Source: an uncultured Aequorivita sp. (GTDB lineage Bacteria; Bacteroidota; Bacteroidia; Flavobacteriales; Flavobacteriaceae). Taken from it: 41,539 nt of DNA. Position 1 is the first letter of the stretch. Each line of letters begins with the position of its first letter. Made by a program: the position numbers and the translations under genes. Under the pieces are notes generated by a model. That model was not told the origin of the DNA, ran no database searches, and was given only the letters and a program-made list of their open reading frames with translations. The stretch covers positions 1 to 41,539 of the forward strand of contig CAKZLK010000024.1 of the NCBI GenBank assembly GCA_937125455.1. Direction: 5' to 3'. Shown here one piece after another: positions 41,450 through 41,539 of the stretch.

Positions 41450-41539
41450 CTATTCTTTTAATAGTCGTTTTGTTATCTGTCCGTCCTTGCCTGAGATCTT
41501 AACATAGTAAGAAGCAGCAGCAAGCTGGTGCACGTCTAT
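41450..41539 (-). CDS. T9SS type A sorting domain protein, C-terminal end only
   Basis: Only the last 29 residues and the stop (41450-41452) are inside the window. They read IDVHQLAAASYYVKISGKDG, then QITKRLLKE, the classical end of a type A (Por) C-terminal sorting domain: an alternating strand, Y-x-V-K-I, a Gly turn and a basic K-R-x-x-K tail. Such a tail directs export through the type IX secretion system. The cargo itself lies beyond the window edge. Confidence 0.85.
   Translation of the reverse strand: MDVHQLAAASYYVKISGKDGQITKRLLKE

Overview
The window is flavobacterial chromosome (Bacteroidota, most likely family Flavobacteriaceae), except for roughly its first 0.9 kb. Evidence for this is the AT-rich DNA, repeated TonB-dependent receptors with CarboxypepD-like N-terminal domains, DUF5689, DUF6268 and SYLF proteins, a type IX secretion sorting tail at the right edge, few Shine-Dalgarno sites, and TAnnTTTG-type -7 promoter elements. 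I did not fix a genus. No tRNA, rRNA, CRISPR array, insertion sequence or prophage was seen.

Positions 1-~890 look gammaproteobacterial: the end of a DUF3450 gene, coupled by an ATGA overlap to the start of a TtpC/long-ExbB gene. Around 880-945 this runs in frame into the C-terminal OmpA domain of a flavobacterial protein. A chimeric assembly join is the simplest reading.

1.5-7.0 kb: a TonB receptor and DUF5689 lipoprotein diverge from a secreted endonuclease/exonuclease/phosphatase. This could be a scavenging locus for phosphoesters or nucleic acids. 7.1-9.6 kb: a small secreted protein, a PepSY-like lipoprotein, a PAP2 phosphatase and a COG4705-like four-repeat membrane protein. 9.6-15.0 kb (minus strand): a four-helix membrane protein, a second TonB receptor with a well-formed promoter, an M23 peptidase lipoprotein and a DUF3108 protein. 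15.1-17.5 kb: hmgA-hppD, two steps of tyrosine catabolism. 17.5-21.6 kb: uvrC followed by a patatin with an outer-membrane barrel.

21.7-24.5 kb: a histidine-rich exported protein and a TonB receptor, probably for metal uptake, with an REP-like inverted repeat between them. 24.6-28.5 kb: the most distinctive operon, with two RimK-type ATP-grasp ligases around a RimB-type retropepsin-like protease, then an AstE/AspA-type zinc hydrolase and 5-formyltetrahydrofolate cyclo-ligase, followed by a CD225/dispanin and DUF2752 pair. This suggests a glutamate-tagging and trimming system, possibly linked to folate. 29.2-34.4 kb (minus): ileS, dksA-like, a small secreted protein and lspA. 34.6-41.5 kb: a lipoprotein, DsbD, a class V aminotransferase-fold enzyme, a DUF6268 barrel, a zinc-ribbon protein, a SYLF protein, and the tail of a T9SS cargo gene.
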